Source: Streptomyces sp. NBRC 110028
GTDB taxonomy: Bacteria; Actinomycetota; Actinomycetes; Streptomycetales; Streptomycetaceae
Reading direction: 5' to 3'
Assembly (NCBI RefSeq): GCF_001417735.1
Contig: NZ_BBUZ01000022.1
Coordinates: 947,978 to 1,011,977 of the forward strand
Length of the DNA stretch: 64,000 nucleotides
Shown: piece after piece, positions 47,228 through 56,345 of the stretch
Numbering within the stretch: position 1 is the stretch's first letter
Layout: every line of letters starts with the position of its first letter
The notes under the pieces: generated by a model
Database searches by the model: none
What the model was told of the DNA's origin: nothing
The model's input: the letters and a program-made list of their open reading frames with translations, nothing else
Translations under genes and position numbers: made by a program

Positions 47228-48715
47228 CTACGAGCCCTCCTTCGAGACCTTCGAGCCCTTGGTCTGTTCGAACGAACCGAGGAAGATCCCGAGGGCCTGC
47301 TTGTTCTCCTTGGCGTTCCAGTCGTCCGCCGGTGTCGTCCACCGGATGGAGAAGCCCCGGCCGTCGCCGACCAGGAAGCCGCGGCCGAAGGTGCGCAGGT
47401 GGTCCTTCCCGACCGCGGTGGTCCACTGCATGTCGGCGGCCTTCCAGCCGCGGTAGTCGACCCGGCGGATGTCGTCGATCCGCTGGAAGCCGGGGTAGAG
47501 CTTCTCGATCGTCGGGATCAGGCGCTTCCAGCCGTCGACGGGGTCCTGTTCGGGGCCCCTCCCGAAGGTCACCACCAGATTGCGGTCGTCGCCCTCGGCG
47601 GTGAACTTGAGGTGGAAGCGGGAGCCGCTCTTGACCTGCCTCCAGCCCTTGGGGAGGTCGATGGAGAACCCGCCCGCATCGCTGGTGTAGCGGTAGTAGC
47701 CGGACGGCGGCGGGTCGTCGGGGCCGGGGGAGGAGCCGCCGCCGGAGCCTGCGGGCGGGGGAGCGGACGAGGACGGCGGGGGCTGGCCGGGGGCGGACGA
47801 CCCGGGCGGGGCCGAATCCCCCGGCGTGGAGGGCGGAGGGTCGTCGCGCGGCAGGCTCGGGGCGCCCCCGCTCGGCAGTGGGGCGGAGGGCGAGGTGTCG
47901 GAGGTGCGGTCGTCGCCTCCGGTCAGGCCGCTGGTGGTGACCAGGGCCAGCACGGAGGCCGCTGTTCCGAGGACCAGGGTCGCGATGGCCAGTGCGAGCG
48001 GGCCGACCCTGCGCCCCCCGCGCCCGTCGCCGTGTCTGTCGCCGCGCCCGTCGCCGCGCCCGCCGCCGCGCCGCGCCGACGGGAACCACGCCTCGTAGGT
48101 GTTGCGCAGCCACGGCATGCGCGGCGCGGCGTGGACCGCGGCGGGCTCGCCCTCGGTGAGGATGCGCTCCAGGGCGTGCCGTACGACCGGTGCGGTCAGC
48201 CGCTCCCGCGGATCGTCGCGCAGCAGCCCGTGAATCACCGGGACGAGCGGTCCGGCGTGTGGCGGGGGCGGTACGGGCTCCTCCCGGATGATCCGCAGCG
48301 TCTCCTCCGGTGAGTCCCGGCCCCGGTGCGGCGGGCGGCCCTCGACCATGGCGAACAGGACCGCGCCCAGCGCCCACAGGTCGGAGGCGGCGCAGGCGCC
48401 GGTGCCGCGCGCCTGCTCGGGGGAGGCGTACGCGGGGTCGGTGACCTGCCGCGACGGCTCGGTGCCGACATGGCCGAAACCGGAGAGGACGACCTCGCCG
48501 TCCGAGCGCAGCAGGACCCGCGCGGGGCTGATGTCACCGTGCACGATGCCGGCGCGATGGGCGGAGTCGAGGACGGCGAGGAGTTGCAGCCCGATGCGGG
48601 TGGCGCGGACCGGATCCAGCCCGCCGCGCCATGCGAGTTCATCACTTAACGGGCGGCTGTCGCTCATGGGTCGGCCGATTCGTTCCTCAGCGCCGCGCTC
48701 CTGCGTGCTGGTCAC
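47228..48715 (-). CDS. Membrane pseudokinase with an extracytoplasmic GFSIDLPKGW-type domain
   Basis: A 495-residue relative of Ser/Thr kinases. Only the C-lobe is present: IVHGDISPARVLL at 57-69 in place of HRDxKPxN, LSGFGHVG at 77-84 in place of DFG, then YASPEQARG and SDLWALGAVLFAMVEGRPP. The glycine loop and the ATP-binding lysine are missing, and the metal-binding Asp of DFG is replaced, so phosphotransfer is unlikely. A membrane segment near 250-272, a Pro/Ser linker and a domain beginning GGFSIDLPKGWRQVKSG follow. GTG 48715 has AAGGGG upstream; GTG 48748 is possible. Confidence 0.82.
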   Translation of the reverse strand: MTSTQERGAEERIGRPMSDSRPLSDELAWRGGLDPVRATRIGLQLLAVLDSAHRAGIVHGDISPARVLLRSDGEVVLSGFGHVGTEPSRQVTDPAYASPEQARGTGACAASDLWALGAVLFAMVEGRPPHRGRDSPEETLRIIREEPVPPPPHAGPLVPVIHGLLRDDPRERLTAPVVRHALERILTEGEPAAVHAAPRMPWLRNTYEAWFPSARRGGGRGDGRGDRHGDGRGGRRVGPLALAIATLVLGTAASVLALVTTSGLTGGDDRTSDTSPSAPLPSGGAPSLPRDDPPPSTPGDSAPPGSSAPGQPPPSSSAPPPAGSGGGSSPGPDDPPPSGYYRYTSDAGGFSIDLPKGWRQVKSGSRFHLKFTAEGDDRNLVVTFGRGPEQDPVDGWKRLIPTIEKLYPGFQRIDDIRRVDYRGWKAADMQWTTAVGKDHLRTFGRGFLVGDGRGFSIRWTTPADDWNAKENKQALGIFLGSFEQTKGSKVSKEGS

Positions 48716-48808
48716 GCTTTCACCCCTTGATGAACGTGCCCCATCCACCCTCTTCCCCAGGAGGTACGTCGGGGTCGCGGCGGGCGTTCAACGGCCGTGA
48801 AAACGCGG

Positions 48809-48841
48809 CGGGCCCGCCCCCGGGCAAAGGGGGCGGGCCCG
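48809..48841 (-). terminator. Terminator of the sdh operon
   Basis: A perfect 13-bp stem (48809-48821 with 48829-48841) and 7-nt loop, 24 nt after the sdhB stop. Confidence 0.8.
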
Positions 48842-48864
48842 TCACGAGCAGACCTGCGGGCGGC

Positions 48865-49638
48865 TCAGAAGCGACGCGTGATCAGCGCGCGCTTCACCTC
48901 CTGGATGGCCTTGGTGACCTCGATGCCACGCGGGCACGCGTCGGTGCAGTTGAAGGTGGTGCGGCAGCGCCAGACACCGTCCTTGTCGTTCAGGATCTCC
49001 AGCCGCTGCTCACCGCCCTCGTCGCGCGAGTCGAAGATGAAGCGGTGCGCGTTGACGATCGCCGCCGGGCCGAAGTACTGGCCGTCGTTCCAGAACACCG
49101 GGCACGAGGAGGTGCACGCGGCGCACAGGATGCACTTGGTGGTGTCGTCGAAGCGCTCGCGGTCCTCGGCGGACTGCAGGCGCTCCCGCGTCGGCTCGTT
49201 GCCCGTCGTGATCAGGAAGGGCATCACATCGCGGTAGGCCTGGAAGAACGGGTCCATGTCCACGACCAGGTCCTTGAGGACCGTGAGGCCCTTGATGGCC
49301 TCGACCGTGATGGGCTTCTCCGGGTTGATGTCCTTGATCAGCGTCTTGCAGGCCAGCCGGTTGCGGCCGTTGATCCGCATGGCGTCGGAGCCGCAGATGC
49401 CGTGGGCGCAGGAACGGCGGAAGGTCAGGGTGCCGTCGTGGTCCCACTTGATCTTGTGGAGGCCGTCGAGGACGCGCTCCTTGGGATCGATGTCGAGCTG
49501 GAAGTCCTCCCAGTACGACTCGGCCGCCACCTCCGGGTTGAAGCGCCGGATCCGGAAGGTGACCGTGATCGTGTGCGCGGCGGTGGCGTCGGCCGGCTCC
49601 GGGGCCTGGTCCTGCTTCTCAAGCGTGGGGGTGCTCAT
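48865..49638 (-). CDS. sdhB: Succinate dehydrogenase iron-sulfur subunit
   Basis: A 257-residue subunit with three Fe-S clusters of complex II. The 2Fe-2S ligands are in RRSCAHGICGSDAMRI and LACKTL, the 4Fe-4S in CILCAACTSSCPV, and the 3Fe-4S in CRTTFNCTDACPRGI. It passes electrons from the flavoprotein to the membrane quinone site. Its ATG shares one base with the sdhA TGA, so translation is coupled. It is last in the operon sdhC-sdhD-sdhA-sdhB. Confidence 0.97.
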   Translation of the reverse strand: MSTPTLEKQDQAPEPADATAAHTITVTFRIRRFNPEVAAESYWEDFQLDIDPKERVLDGLHKIKWDHDGTLTFRRSCAHGICGSDAMRINGRNRLACKTLIKDINPEKPITVEAIKGLTVLKDLVVDMDPFFQAYRDVMPFLITTGNEPTRERLQSAEDRERFDDTTKCILCAACTSSCPVFWNDGQYFGPAAIVNAHRFIFDSRDEGGEQRLEILNDKDGVWRCRTTFNCTDACPRGIEVTKAIQEVKRALITRRF

Positions 49639-51392
49639 CAGTACTTACGCTCCATCGGCTGGTAGCGGGTCTGCACGACCGGCTTGTAGTCGAGGCGGAT
49701 GGACTCGGAGCCGTCCGCGCCCACCTCTCGGTACGCCATGGTGTGCCGCATGAAGTTGACGTCGTCGCGGTTCGGGTAGTCCTCGCGGTAGTGGCCGCCG
49801 CGCGACTCCTTGCGGGCGAGCGCGGAGATGGCCATGACCTCGGCCAGGTCCAGCAGGTTGCCCAGCTCGATGGCCTCCAGCAGGTCGGTGTTGAACCGCT
49901 TGCCCTTGTCCTGGACGGAGCAGTTCTTGTAGCGCTCGCGCAGGCTGCCGATCTCCTCGACGGCCTCCTTGAGCGTCTGCTCGGTGCGGAAGACCATGAC
50001 GTTCTTGTCCATGGTCTCCTGCAGCGCCCGGCGCACCTCGGTGACCCGCTCGGTGCCGGTGGCGTCGCGCAGGTTCTCGACCTGGTCGCGGACGAACCCG
50101 GCCGGGTCCTCGGGGAGTTCGACGAAGTCGGCCGTGGCGGCGTACTCGGCGGCGGCGATGCCCGCGCGACGGCCGAACACGTTGATGTCGAGCAGCGAGT
50201 TGGTGCCCAGCCGGTTGGCGCCGTGCACGGACACGCACGCGACCTCGCCCGCGGCGTACAGCCCCGGCACGACGGTGTCGTTGTCGGAGAGCACCTCGCC
50301 CTGGACGTTGGTCGGGATGCCGCCCATCGTGTAGTGCGCGGTGGGCTGGATCGGGATCGGGTCGGTGTACGGCTCGATGCCCAGGTAGGTGCGCGCGAAC
50401 TCGGTGATGTCCGGCAGCTTGGCGTCCAGCTGCTCCGGCGGCAGGTGGGTCAGGTCGAGGAAGACGTGGTCGCCCTCGGGACCGCAGCCGCGGCCTTCGC
50501 GGATCTCCGTGTAGATGGAGCGGGAGACCACGTCGCGGGAGGCGAGGTCCTTCATGACCGGCGCGTACTTCTCCATGAAGCGCTCGCCGTCCTTGTTGCG
50601 GAGGATGCCGCCCTCACCGCGGGCGCCCTCCGTCAGCAGGATGCCCATGCGCCAGATGCCGGTCGGGTGGAACTGGAAGAACTCCATGTCCTCCAGCGGC
50701 AGCCCGCGCCGGTAGGCGACCGCCTGGCCGTCACCGGTGAGGGTGTGGGCGTTGGAGGTCACCTTGAAGAACTTGCCGCAGCCGCCGGAGGCGAAGACGA
50801 CGGCCTTCGCCTGGAAGACGTGCAGTTCGCCGGTGGCCAGCTCGTACGCCACGACACCCGCGGTGCGCTTGACCCCGTCGACCTCGGTCATCAGGAGGTC
50901 CAGGACGTAGAACTCGTTGTAGAACTCCACGCCCTCCTTGACGCAGTTCTGGTACAGCGTCTGGAGGATCATGTGGCCGGTGCGGTCCGAGGCGTAGCAG
51001 GACCGGCGGACCGGGGCCTCGCCGTGGTTACGGCTGTGGCCGCCGAAGCGGCGCTGGTCGATCGTGCCGTCCGGGGTCCGGTTGAACGGCAGGCCCATCT
51101 TCTCCAGGTCGAGGACCGAGTCGATGGCCTCCTTCGCCAGGATCTCGGCGGCGTCCTGGTCGACCAGGTAGTCGCCGCCCTTGATCGTGTCGAAGGTGTG
51201 CCACTCCCAGTTGTCCTCCTCGACGTTCGCGAGGGCGGCGGCCATGCCGCCCTGGGCGGCGCCGGTGTGGGAGCGGGTGGGGTACAGCTTGGTGAGCACC
51301 GCCGTACGGCTGCGCTTGGTCGACTCGATGGCCGCGCGCATGCCGGCGCCGCCGGCGCCCACGATGACGGTGTCGTACTTGTGGATCTTCAT
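49638..51392 (-). CDS. sdhA: Succinate dehydrogenase flavoprotein subunit
   Basis: A 584-residue catalytic subunit oxidising succinate to fumarate. FAD-binding [17 protein letters not shown] is at the N-terminus. The covalent-FAD histidine lies in [14 protein letters not shown]. The active-site region is [20 protein letters not shown], and [30 protein letters not shown] and [13 protein letters not shown] follow. Length and motifs are standard for the Streptomyces enzyme. ATG 51392 follows the membrane-anchor genes by 24 nt. Confidence 0.97.
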   Translation of the reverse strand: MKIHKYDTVIVGAGGAGMRAAIESTKRSRTAVLTKLYPTRSHTGAAQGGMAAALANVEEDNWEWHTFDTIKGGDYLVDQDAAEILAKEAIDSVLDLEKMGLPFNRTPDGTIDQRRFGGHSRNHGEAPVRRSCYASDRTGHMILQTLYQNCVKEGVEFYNEFYVLDLLMTEVDGVKRTAGVVAYELATGELHVFQAKAVVFASGGCGKFFKVTSNAHTLTGDGQAVAYRRGLPLEDMEFFQFHPTGIWRMGILLTEGARGEGGILRNKDGERFMEKYAPVMKDLASRDVVSRSIYTEIREGRGCGPEGDHVFLDLTHLPPEQLDAKLPDITEFARTYLGIEPYTDPIPIQPTAHYTMGGIPTNVQGEVLSDNDTVVPGLYAAGEVACVSVHGANRLGTNSLLDINVFGRRAGIAAAEYAATADFVELPEDPAGFVRDQVENLRDATGTERVTEVRRALQETMDKNVMVFRTEQTLKEAVEEIGSLRERYKNCSVQDKGKRFNTDLLEAIELGNLLDLAEVMAISALARKESRGGHYREDYPNRDDVNFMRHTMAYREVGADGSESIRLDYKPVVQTRYQPMERKY

Positions 51393-51416
51393 GAGTGGAT
51401 ACCTCAGCCCCGGGGC

Positions 51417-51887
51417 CTAGCGGATGTTCGGGTCGAAGGTGAAGATCACCAGGGTGCCGAGCACGATGGTGAATCCGGCCGCCGTGTAGAGCAGCCCCTT
51501 CAGCCACAGGCGGGTGTTGTCCCGCTCCGCGTAGTCGTTGATGATCGTGCGCAGGCCGTTCGCGCCGTGCAGCGTGGCGAGCCACAGCATGATCAGATCC
51601 CATGCCTGCCAGAACGGCGAGGCCCACCGGCCGGCCACGAAGGCGAAGCCGATCTTGGTGACGCCGCCGTCCAGCACCAGCTGGATCAGCAGATGGCCCA
51701 GGACGAGGACGACCAGCACGATGCCGGACAGGCGCATGAAGAGCCAGCCGTACATCTCGAAGTTGGTACGGGTCGTCTTGGGCGTCTTACGGGTACGGGC
51801 CCGCGGCGGCTCGATGACCGGGGCCGGGTGGTCCACGTCGTACGCGCTGACCGCGTCGGTCGACGGGTTGGTGGTCTCGGCGGACAT
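51417..51887 (-). CDS. sdhD: Succinate dehydrogenase hydrophobic anchor subunit
   Basis: A 156-residue membrane anchor with three membrane segments, FMRLSGIVLVVLVLGHLLIQ, WDLIMLWLATLHGANGLRTI and LLYTAAGFTIVLGTLVIFTF. Conserved histidines in GHLLIQ and LHGANGLR are candidate haem or quinone ligands. The first 45 residues are hydrophilic. ATG 51887 follows the sdhC stop by 5 nt. With SdhC it forms the quinone-reducing membrane part. Confidence 0.9.
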   Translation of the reverse strand: MSAETTNPSTDAVSAYDVDHPAPVIEPPRARTRKTPKTTRTNFEMYGWLFMRLSGIVLVVLVLGHLLIQLVLDGGVTKIGFAFVAGRWASPFWQAWDLIMLWLATLHGANGLRTIINDYAERDNTRLWLKGLLYTAAGFTIVLGTLVIFTFDPNIR

Positions 51888-51892
51888 GTGCG

Positions 51893-52273
51893 TCAGCTCC
51901 CGAACAGTGTGCGCAGCGTGTGCTGCAGGACCGGGTAGAAGGCGCCGGCCATGAGCACGACCCAGATACCGACGACGGACCACAGCATCTGGCGCTGGTA
52001 CTTCGGGCCCTTCGACCAGAAGTCCACGGCGATGACGCGCAGGCCGTTGAGGGCGTGGAACAGGATGGCGGCCACCAGGCCGTACTCCATCACGTTCACG
52101 ATGGGCGTCTTGTACGTCGCGACCACGTCGTCGTAGGCCTCGGGGGACACACGGACGAGCGAGGTGTCCAGGACATGCACGAACAGGAAGAAGAAGATGA
52201 GGACGCCGGTGACTCGATGAGCCACCCAGGACCACATTCCTTCCCGGCCGCGGTACAGCGTTCCAGCCGGCAC
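51893..52273 (-). CDS. sdhC: Succinate dehydrogenase cytochrome b556 subunit
   Basis: A 126-residue haem-binding anchor. GTG 52273 gives the characteristic start PAGTLYRGREGMWSWVAHRV and has GGAGGG 7 nt upstream, so the longer upstream frame is rejected. Three membrane segments include LIFFFLFVHVLD and AAILFHALNGLRVIAVD; the histidines in HRVTG, FVHVLD and FHALNG are the haem ligand candidates. It starts the operon. A TACGAT (complement of 52359-52364) is a possible -10 about 85 nt before the start. Confidence 0.93.
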   Translation of the reverse strand: MPAGTLYRGREGMWSWVAHRVTGVLIFFFLFVHVLDTSLVRVSPEAYDDVVATYKTPIVNVMEYGLVAAILFHALNGLRVIAVDFWSKGPKYQRQMLWSVVGIWVVLMAGAFYPVLQHTLRTLFGS

Positions 52274-52430
52274 GGAAAACCCTCCGGAAGCGGGGACTGG
52301 GGCCTGCCGGCTTGACTGTCGGTCGGGCCCGGCCGGGTACGGTCCACCGGCCCTGGCCATCGTAGCGACGTGCTGTCGGAGGGTTCGCGCCGGGGGCTCA
52401 GGTGTGATCAAAGAAGCACGAGTGGGCAGC

Positions 52431-53039
52431 TCACGCCGGGCGGAATCGGGCGATATCCGGCATGGGGCTGCCCGGTGCCGCCAGCCGGGAGAGCCGCCCG
52501 CGGGCGATGCGGCGCAGCTCCTCGGGCTCGTTCCCCAGCCGGTCCCGGATTCCGGTCAGCAGCCGGTCCAGCGTCTCGTCGGGGGCCAGCCCGTCCAGGC
52601 AGATCACGAAGGCGTGACCGAAGCGCTGCTCGTATGCGGCGTGCGCGGCGCGTAACGCGGTGTGCGCGGCCAGTGAGCCGACGCCGGGCTCGGCGGGCAG
52701 CGGATGGCCGGTCATGGACTCGTCGGCCAGCGCCTCGGCGAGATCGGCCGGGGTGAGGTCGTAGCTCGCCTCGTCCCCGGCGGCCAGCAGCGCGCCGAGA
52801 TCGGGATACGGGCGGTGGTCCGCGATCAGCCGGGCCCAGCGGCGGCTGCCGCAGCAGGAGAGCAGCGCCGTCTCGGCGGCGCCGGCGGTCATGCGGTTGA
52901 GCCGGTCGAGGCCGTCGGTGCCGCTGGGCCTGGAACGGGGTCCGGGACCGGACCGGGGGCTGGATCCGGGGCTGGGCCCGGGGCTGGACCGTGGGCTGGA
53001 CCTGGACAGCGTGGACTCCTTGGGCGCGCGGGGACACAC
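52431..53039 (-). CDS. OHCU decarboxylase-like protein
   Basis: About 202 residues; the conserved part is the last 165. GLDRLNRMTAGAAETALLSC, then WARLIADHRPYPDLGALLAA, and at the end YEQRFGHAFVICLDG and IRDRLGNEPEELRRIARGRL match 2-oxo-4-hydroxy-4-carboxy-5-ureidoimidazoline decarboxylases of urate breakdown. The HPRIG active-site motif is replaced by GHPLPAEPG, keeping the His-Pro. The N-terminus is a Pro/Ser/Gly repeat, so the start is uncertain: GTG 53039 or ATG 52892. No other purine-catabolism gene is nearby. Confidence 0.7.
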   Translation of the reverse strand: MCPRAPKESTLSRSSPRSSPGPSPGSSPRSGPGPRSRPSGTDGLDRLNRMTAGAAETALLSCCGSRRWARLIADHRPYPDLGALLAAGDEASYDLTPADLAEALADESMTGHPLPAEPGVGSLAAHTALRAAHAAYEQRFGHAFVICLDGLAPDETLDRLLTGIRDRLGNEPEELRRIARGRLSRLAAPGSPMPDIARFRPA

Positions 53040-53245
53040 GGGGCGTACGGGACGCACAGGGCGCGTGGGGGAGGTGTGCTGGGGATTACGAGCAGTACAC
53101 GGTAACGACGTGGAGAGGCCAGTGTGGCGGAGAGAGCGTAAATTCACTCGTAGGGGGTCGTTTTGTGGCGTGAAGTAGACAGGAGCGTGACAGGCAGGAG
53201 TGTGACGGAGACAGCAGTGCCGCCCCGACCCAGGAGGTGCGCGCC

Positions 53246-54907
53246 ATGGGGTTGCCCGTCAGAGCCGCCAAGGCGGCCATCCTCCGCGGCGGCGTCGCCG
53301 GTGCCGCCGCGACCGTCGTCCTGATCGGCCTCGGCTGCCAGCAGACGCAGTCCACGCACCACGGCACGGCCTCCCCGAGGGCGCCGACCCTCCCCACGCG
53401 GCAGCACACCACCGGCTCCCCGGCGGTCACCCGCACCACCGCGGCGCCCACCTCCGCCCAGACCACCCCGACGCCCTCCGCCGCGCCCCGCACGATCCCC
53501 TCCGTCCGCGCGTTCACGCCGCGGTCCGGCCCCGGCTGGAAGCCCGGCAGGAACAGCCGGGTGGTCGCCGACCTCCGGGGCCCGCTGGCCGACGAGGCCC
53601 GCATGATCGCCGGGGAGCTGGGGCTGCGCACCGCCTCCGGTGCCCCGCGCCGGGGCGACCTGGCCCTCGCCGTCGTGGCCGGTCAGGGCGGCGGCACCGA
53701 GGGGTACACGCTCACCGTCCACCAGGGCAGCGCCCGCGTCACCGGCCCGTCCACCGCGGGCGTCTTCTACGGCACCCGCACCGTGAAGCAGGCCCTGGCT
53801 TCCGGCGGCAAGCTCCCCGAGGGCGTCATCCACGACCGCCCCGACCGCCCCCAGCGCGGGCTGAACCTGGACATCGCGCGCAAGTTCTACACCGCCGGAT
53901 GGATCGAGGCGCGGCTGCGCGAGATGGCCGACCTCAAGCTCAACCAGCTGGGCCTGCACTTCTCGGACGACCAGGGATTTCGTATCCAAAGCGATACCCA
54001 CCCCGAGATCGTCTCCGCGCGGCACCTCACCAAGGCCCAGGTACGGCAGATCGTCGCGCTCGCACAGCGGCTGCACATCACCGTCGTGCCCGAGATCGAC
54101 TCGCCCGGCCACCTCGGCGCGGTGATCCGGCAGCACCCGGAGCTGCAGCTGCGCAACGCGGGCGGCACCTCGTTCCAGGGCGACGTGGACATCTCCAAGC
54201 CGGCTTCCGCCCGGATCGTGGACCAGCTGATGCGCGAGTACGCCCCGCTCTTCCCCGGCCGCTACTGGCATCTGGGCGCCGACGAGTACCTGGCGCTCAC
54301 CGTCAAGGACCCCCAGGCCTCGTTCCCGCAGCTCGTCGCCGCCGCGCAGCGCAAGTACGGCTCGAAGGCCACGGTCCAGGACCTGGCCACCGGCTGGCTG
54401 AACGACCGGGCGGCGGTCGCCCGCTCGCTCGGCAAGGAGCCCAAGGCGTGGAACGACGGCTTCTTCACCGGCGGGGTGATCTCCCCCGACAAGAACATCC
54501 AGGTCGAGTACTGGACCGGCCGCACCAAATGGCCCGCCCGGCCGCCCGTGGAGTATCTGCGCGAGGGCCGGAACGTGGTGAACCTCAACTCCGAGTACCT
54601 CTACTACGTGCTCGGCCAGCCCAACGGCTTCTCCTACCCCACCGGCAAGCGCATCTACGACGAATGGACCCCCGGCACGCTGCGCGGGACCCAGCCCATC
54701 TCCGACGAAAAGCTGACCGGCCCGAGCCGTGTCCTCGGCGCCCGCTTCGCGGTCTGGTCCGATCAGCCCGGCGCCCAGACCGAGCAGCAGGTCGCCAAGG
54801 GCATCCGGCTGCCGCTCGCCGCGCTCTCCCAGCGCCTGTGGGACCCCGGAAACCCGCCGCTGACCTGGTCCGCCTTCACCCGGCTCGCCGACCGGCTGGG
54901 GGTCTGA
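53246..54907 (+). CDS. Exported beta-N-acetylhexosaminidase (GH20)
   Basis: A 553-residue glycoside hydrolase releasing GlcNAc from chitin or peptidoglycan fragments. The signal peptide ends LIGLGC, a somewhat atypical lipobox, then a Thr/Pro linker to about 90. The GH20b-like domain lies at 95-195. The catalytic barrel starts at RGLNLDIARKFYTAGWIEAR, has LGLHFSDDQGFRI and VVPEIDSPGHLGAV, and carries the catalytic Asp-Glu in WHLGADEYL. ATG 53246 lies 7 nt after AGGAGGT. No DasR-type site was found upstream. A 12-bp direct repeat, CAGGAG(C/T)GTGAC, precedes the start. Confidence 0.9.
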   Translation: MGLPVRAAKAAILRGGVAGAAATVVLIGLGCQQTQSTHHGTASPRAPTLPTRQHTTGSPAVTRTTAAPTSAQTTPTPSAAPRTIPSVRAFTPRSGPGWKPGRNSRVVADLRGPLADEARMIAGELGLRTASGAPRRGDLALAVVAGQGGGTEGYTLTVHQGSARVTGPSTAGVFYGTRTVKQALASGGKLPEGVIHDRPDRPQRGLNLDIARKFYTAGWIEARLREMADLKLNQLGLHFSDDQGFRIQSDTHPEIVSARHLTKAQVRQIVALAQRLHITVVPEIDSPGHLGAVIRQHPELQLRNAGGTSFQGDVDISKPASARIVDQLMREYAPLFPGRYWHLGADEYLALTVKDPQASFPQLVAAAQRKYGSKATVQDLATGWLNDRAAVARSLGKEPKAWNDGFFTGGVISPDKNIQVEYWTGRTKWPARPPVEYLREGRNVVNLNSEYLYYVLGQPNGFSYPTGKRIYDEWTPGTLRGTQPISDEKLTGPSRVLGARFAVWSDQPGAQTEQQVAKGIRLPLAALSQRLWDPGNPPLTWSAFTRLADRLGV

Positions 54908-54957
54908 GCAGCACGGGAGCGGGCGGGAAGGCACGCGGGAAGGCGGCGGTGAAGGGG

Positions 54958-54996
54958 GTGGGGGGCGGAGGGACGGCCGGGGCCGCCACCCCCCAC
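54958..54996 (+). terminator. Hairpin after the hexosaminidase gene
   Basis: GTGGGGGG (54958-54965) pairs with CCCCCCAC (54989-54996). Confidence 0.5.
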
Positions 54997-55214
54997 AGGA
55001 GAGGCCCCGACCGCCGTCCAGCGTGGGCCGGTGAAGGCCCTTGCTCCTTATAGCGTCGCACGCTTCGGATACGTCACACCCGCCGTGGACCCGAAACCTG
55101 ACCGTTACGGGCACGCCGGTCGGGCCCATGCCCTGGGCCGACTCTGGACGGGACCGGTCGGATGCCCGTAACGTGCAGGTCCGCGCTGTGGGCGCGGTCA
55201 GATTATTTTCTCGC

Positions 55215-55233
55215 GTGGTTCCGATCGGACCAC
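55215..55233. promoter_or_regulatory. Dyad in the leader of the DUF4328 gene
   Basis: GTGG-T-TCCGATCGGA-CCAC is palindromic apart from one bulged T. It ends 7 nt before the GGGGGAT ribosome site, so it could be an operator or an RNA hairpin. Confidence 0.4.
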
Positions 55234-55253
55234 GTCCCCAGGGGGATCAAGAA

Positions 55254-56291
55254 ATGTATCCGTGCGGGAACTGCCGCGCCGTCGCCGTCGGTCCCGACGG
55301 TCGCTGCGCGGCGTGCGGCACCTATCAGCAGCAGCTGCAGCAGCATCCGGCCCCGGCCGCCGGGCCCGGGGGCTATCCCGCCGCCCCGCCGATGGGCATG
55401 CCGGCCGGCGGCGTCGACCTGCGCCGCGGGCTGTCCACCACGCTCACCGTGCTGTTCGCCCTGATGATCCCCACGCTGATCCTGGTCACGATCGCGCGCG
55501 GGGGCCAGTACGGGGTCGTCTCGGACATGCTCGACAACACCAGCGACGTGTCCCTCGACGACGCCAACGACGCCGACAACTTCTATCTGGGCATGTCGGT
55601 CCTCAACGCCCTGGTCACCATCCCGGCCACGATCGTGTGGGCCGTCTGGTTCCGGCGGCTGCGGCTGAACGCCGAGGCGTTCGCGCCCGGCCAGCACCGG
55701 ATGAGCCCCGGCTGGGCCGCCGGATCCTGGTTCACCCCGGTGGTGAACCTCTGGTTCCCCAAGCAGATCGCCAACGACATCTGGCGTGCCAGCTCCCCCC
55801 AGGGGCCGCACCGGGTCAACCGTGCTCTGCTCAACGGCTGGTGGGTGACGCTGCTGGTCTCGATCGGCGTCGGCCTGGTGGGAAGCATGCAGTACACGGC
55901 CGCCGACACGAGGCTGACGCAGATGGAGCACGGCGACATCGGCGGCCTCGGCGAGGTGCGCGATGTGATCGGGGACATGAAGTCGGCCCTCGGCATCAGC
56001 ATCTTCGCGATGCTGATCACCATCGCCGCCGCGATCCTCGCCCTGCTGCTGGTCCGCCAGATCACCGCCATGCAGGAGCAGCGCGCCGCGCTGCCGCCGC
56101 AGATGGCACCGATGGGGCCGATGGGCGGTGGCCCGATGGGCGGCGCGCCCGGCACCCCGGGCGGCCCGTCGCCGTACGGTGCGCCCGGCCCGTCCCCGTA
56201 CGGCGGGTCCCCGTACGGCGGCGCCCCGCAGACGCCCCCGGCCATGCCGCAGAACCCGCCCGGGACGTACCCTCCCTACGGCCAGGGCTAG
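55254..56291 (+). CDS. DUF4328 membrane protein with an N-terminal zinc ribbon
   Basis: A 345-residue protein. The N-terminus has two Cys-x2-Cys pairs (CGNC at 4-7 and CAAC at 18-21), a zinc ribbon. After a Gln/Pro linker, the DUF4328 membrane core has about six segments. Its hallmarks are VWAVWFRRLRLNAEAFAP, HRMSPGWAAGSWFTPVVNLW and FPKQIANDIWRAS. The tail is Gly/Pro/Met-rich with SPYGG repeats. ATG 55254 has AGGGGGATCAAGAA upstream. Function unknown. Confidence 0.85.
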   Translation: MYPCGNCRAVAVGPDGRCAACGTYQQQLQQHPAPAAGPGGYPAAPPMGMPAGGVDLRRGLSTTLTVLFALMIPTLILVTIARGGQYGVVSDMLDNTSDVSLDDANDADNFYLGMSVLNALVTIPATIVWAVWFRRLRLNAEAFAPGQHRMSPGWAAGSWFTPVVNLWFPKQIANDIWRASSPQGPHRVNRALLNGWWVTLLVSIGVGLVGSMQYTAADTRLTQMEHGDIGGLGEVRDVIGDMKSALGISIFAMLITIAAAILALLLVRQITAMQEQRAALPPQMAPMGPMGGGPMGGAPGTPGGPSPYGAPGPSPYGGSPYGGAPQTPPAMPQNPPGTYPPYGQG

Positions 56292-56345
56292 CCCACCGCG
56301 ACGCCATCGCGGACCTCAGATCTCCGAGTGGGGCAGGAAGAGAGC

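Larger units (their letters stand above)
54908..55253. other. 346-bp intergenic region with terminator and dyad
   Basis: The first part holds a G/C-rich hairpin (54958-54996). The second part holds a near-perfect dyad at 55215-55233 and an AT-rich patch (ATTATTTTC about 55202-55210). No coding frame is convincing. Confidence 0.5.

Noticed and set aside
53040..53245. A DasR site upstream of the GH20 hexosaminidase
   Set aside because: No sequence close to the TGGTCTAGACCA-type consensus could be found.
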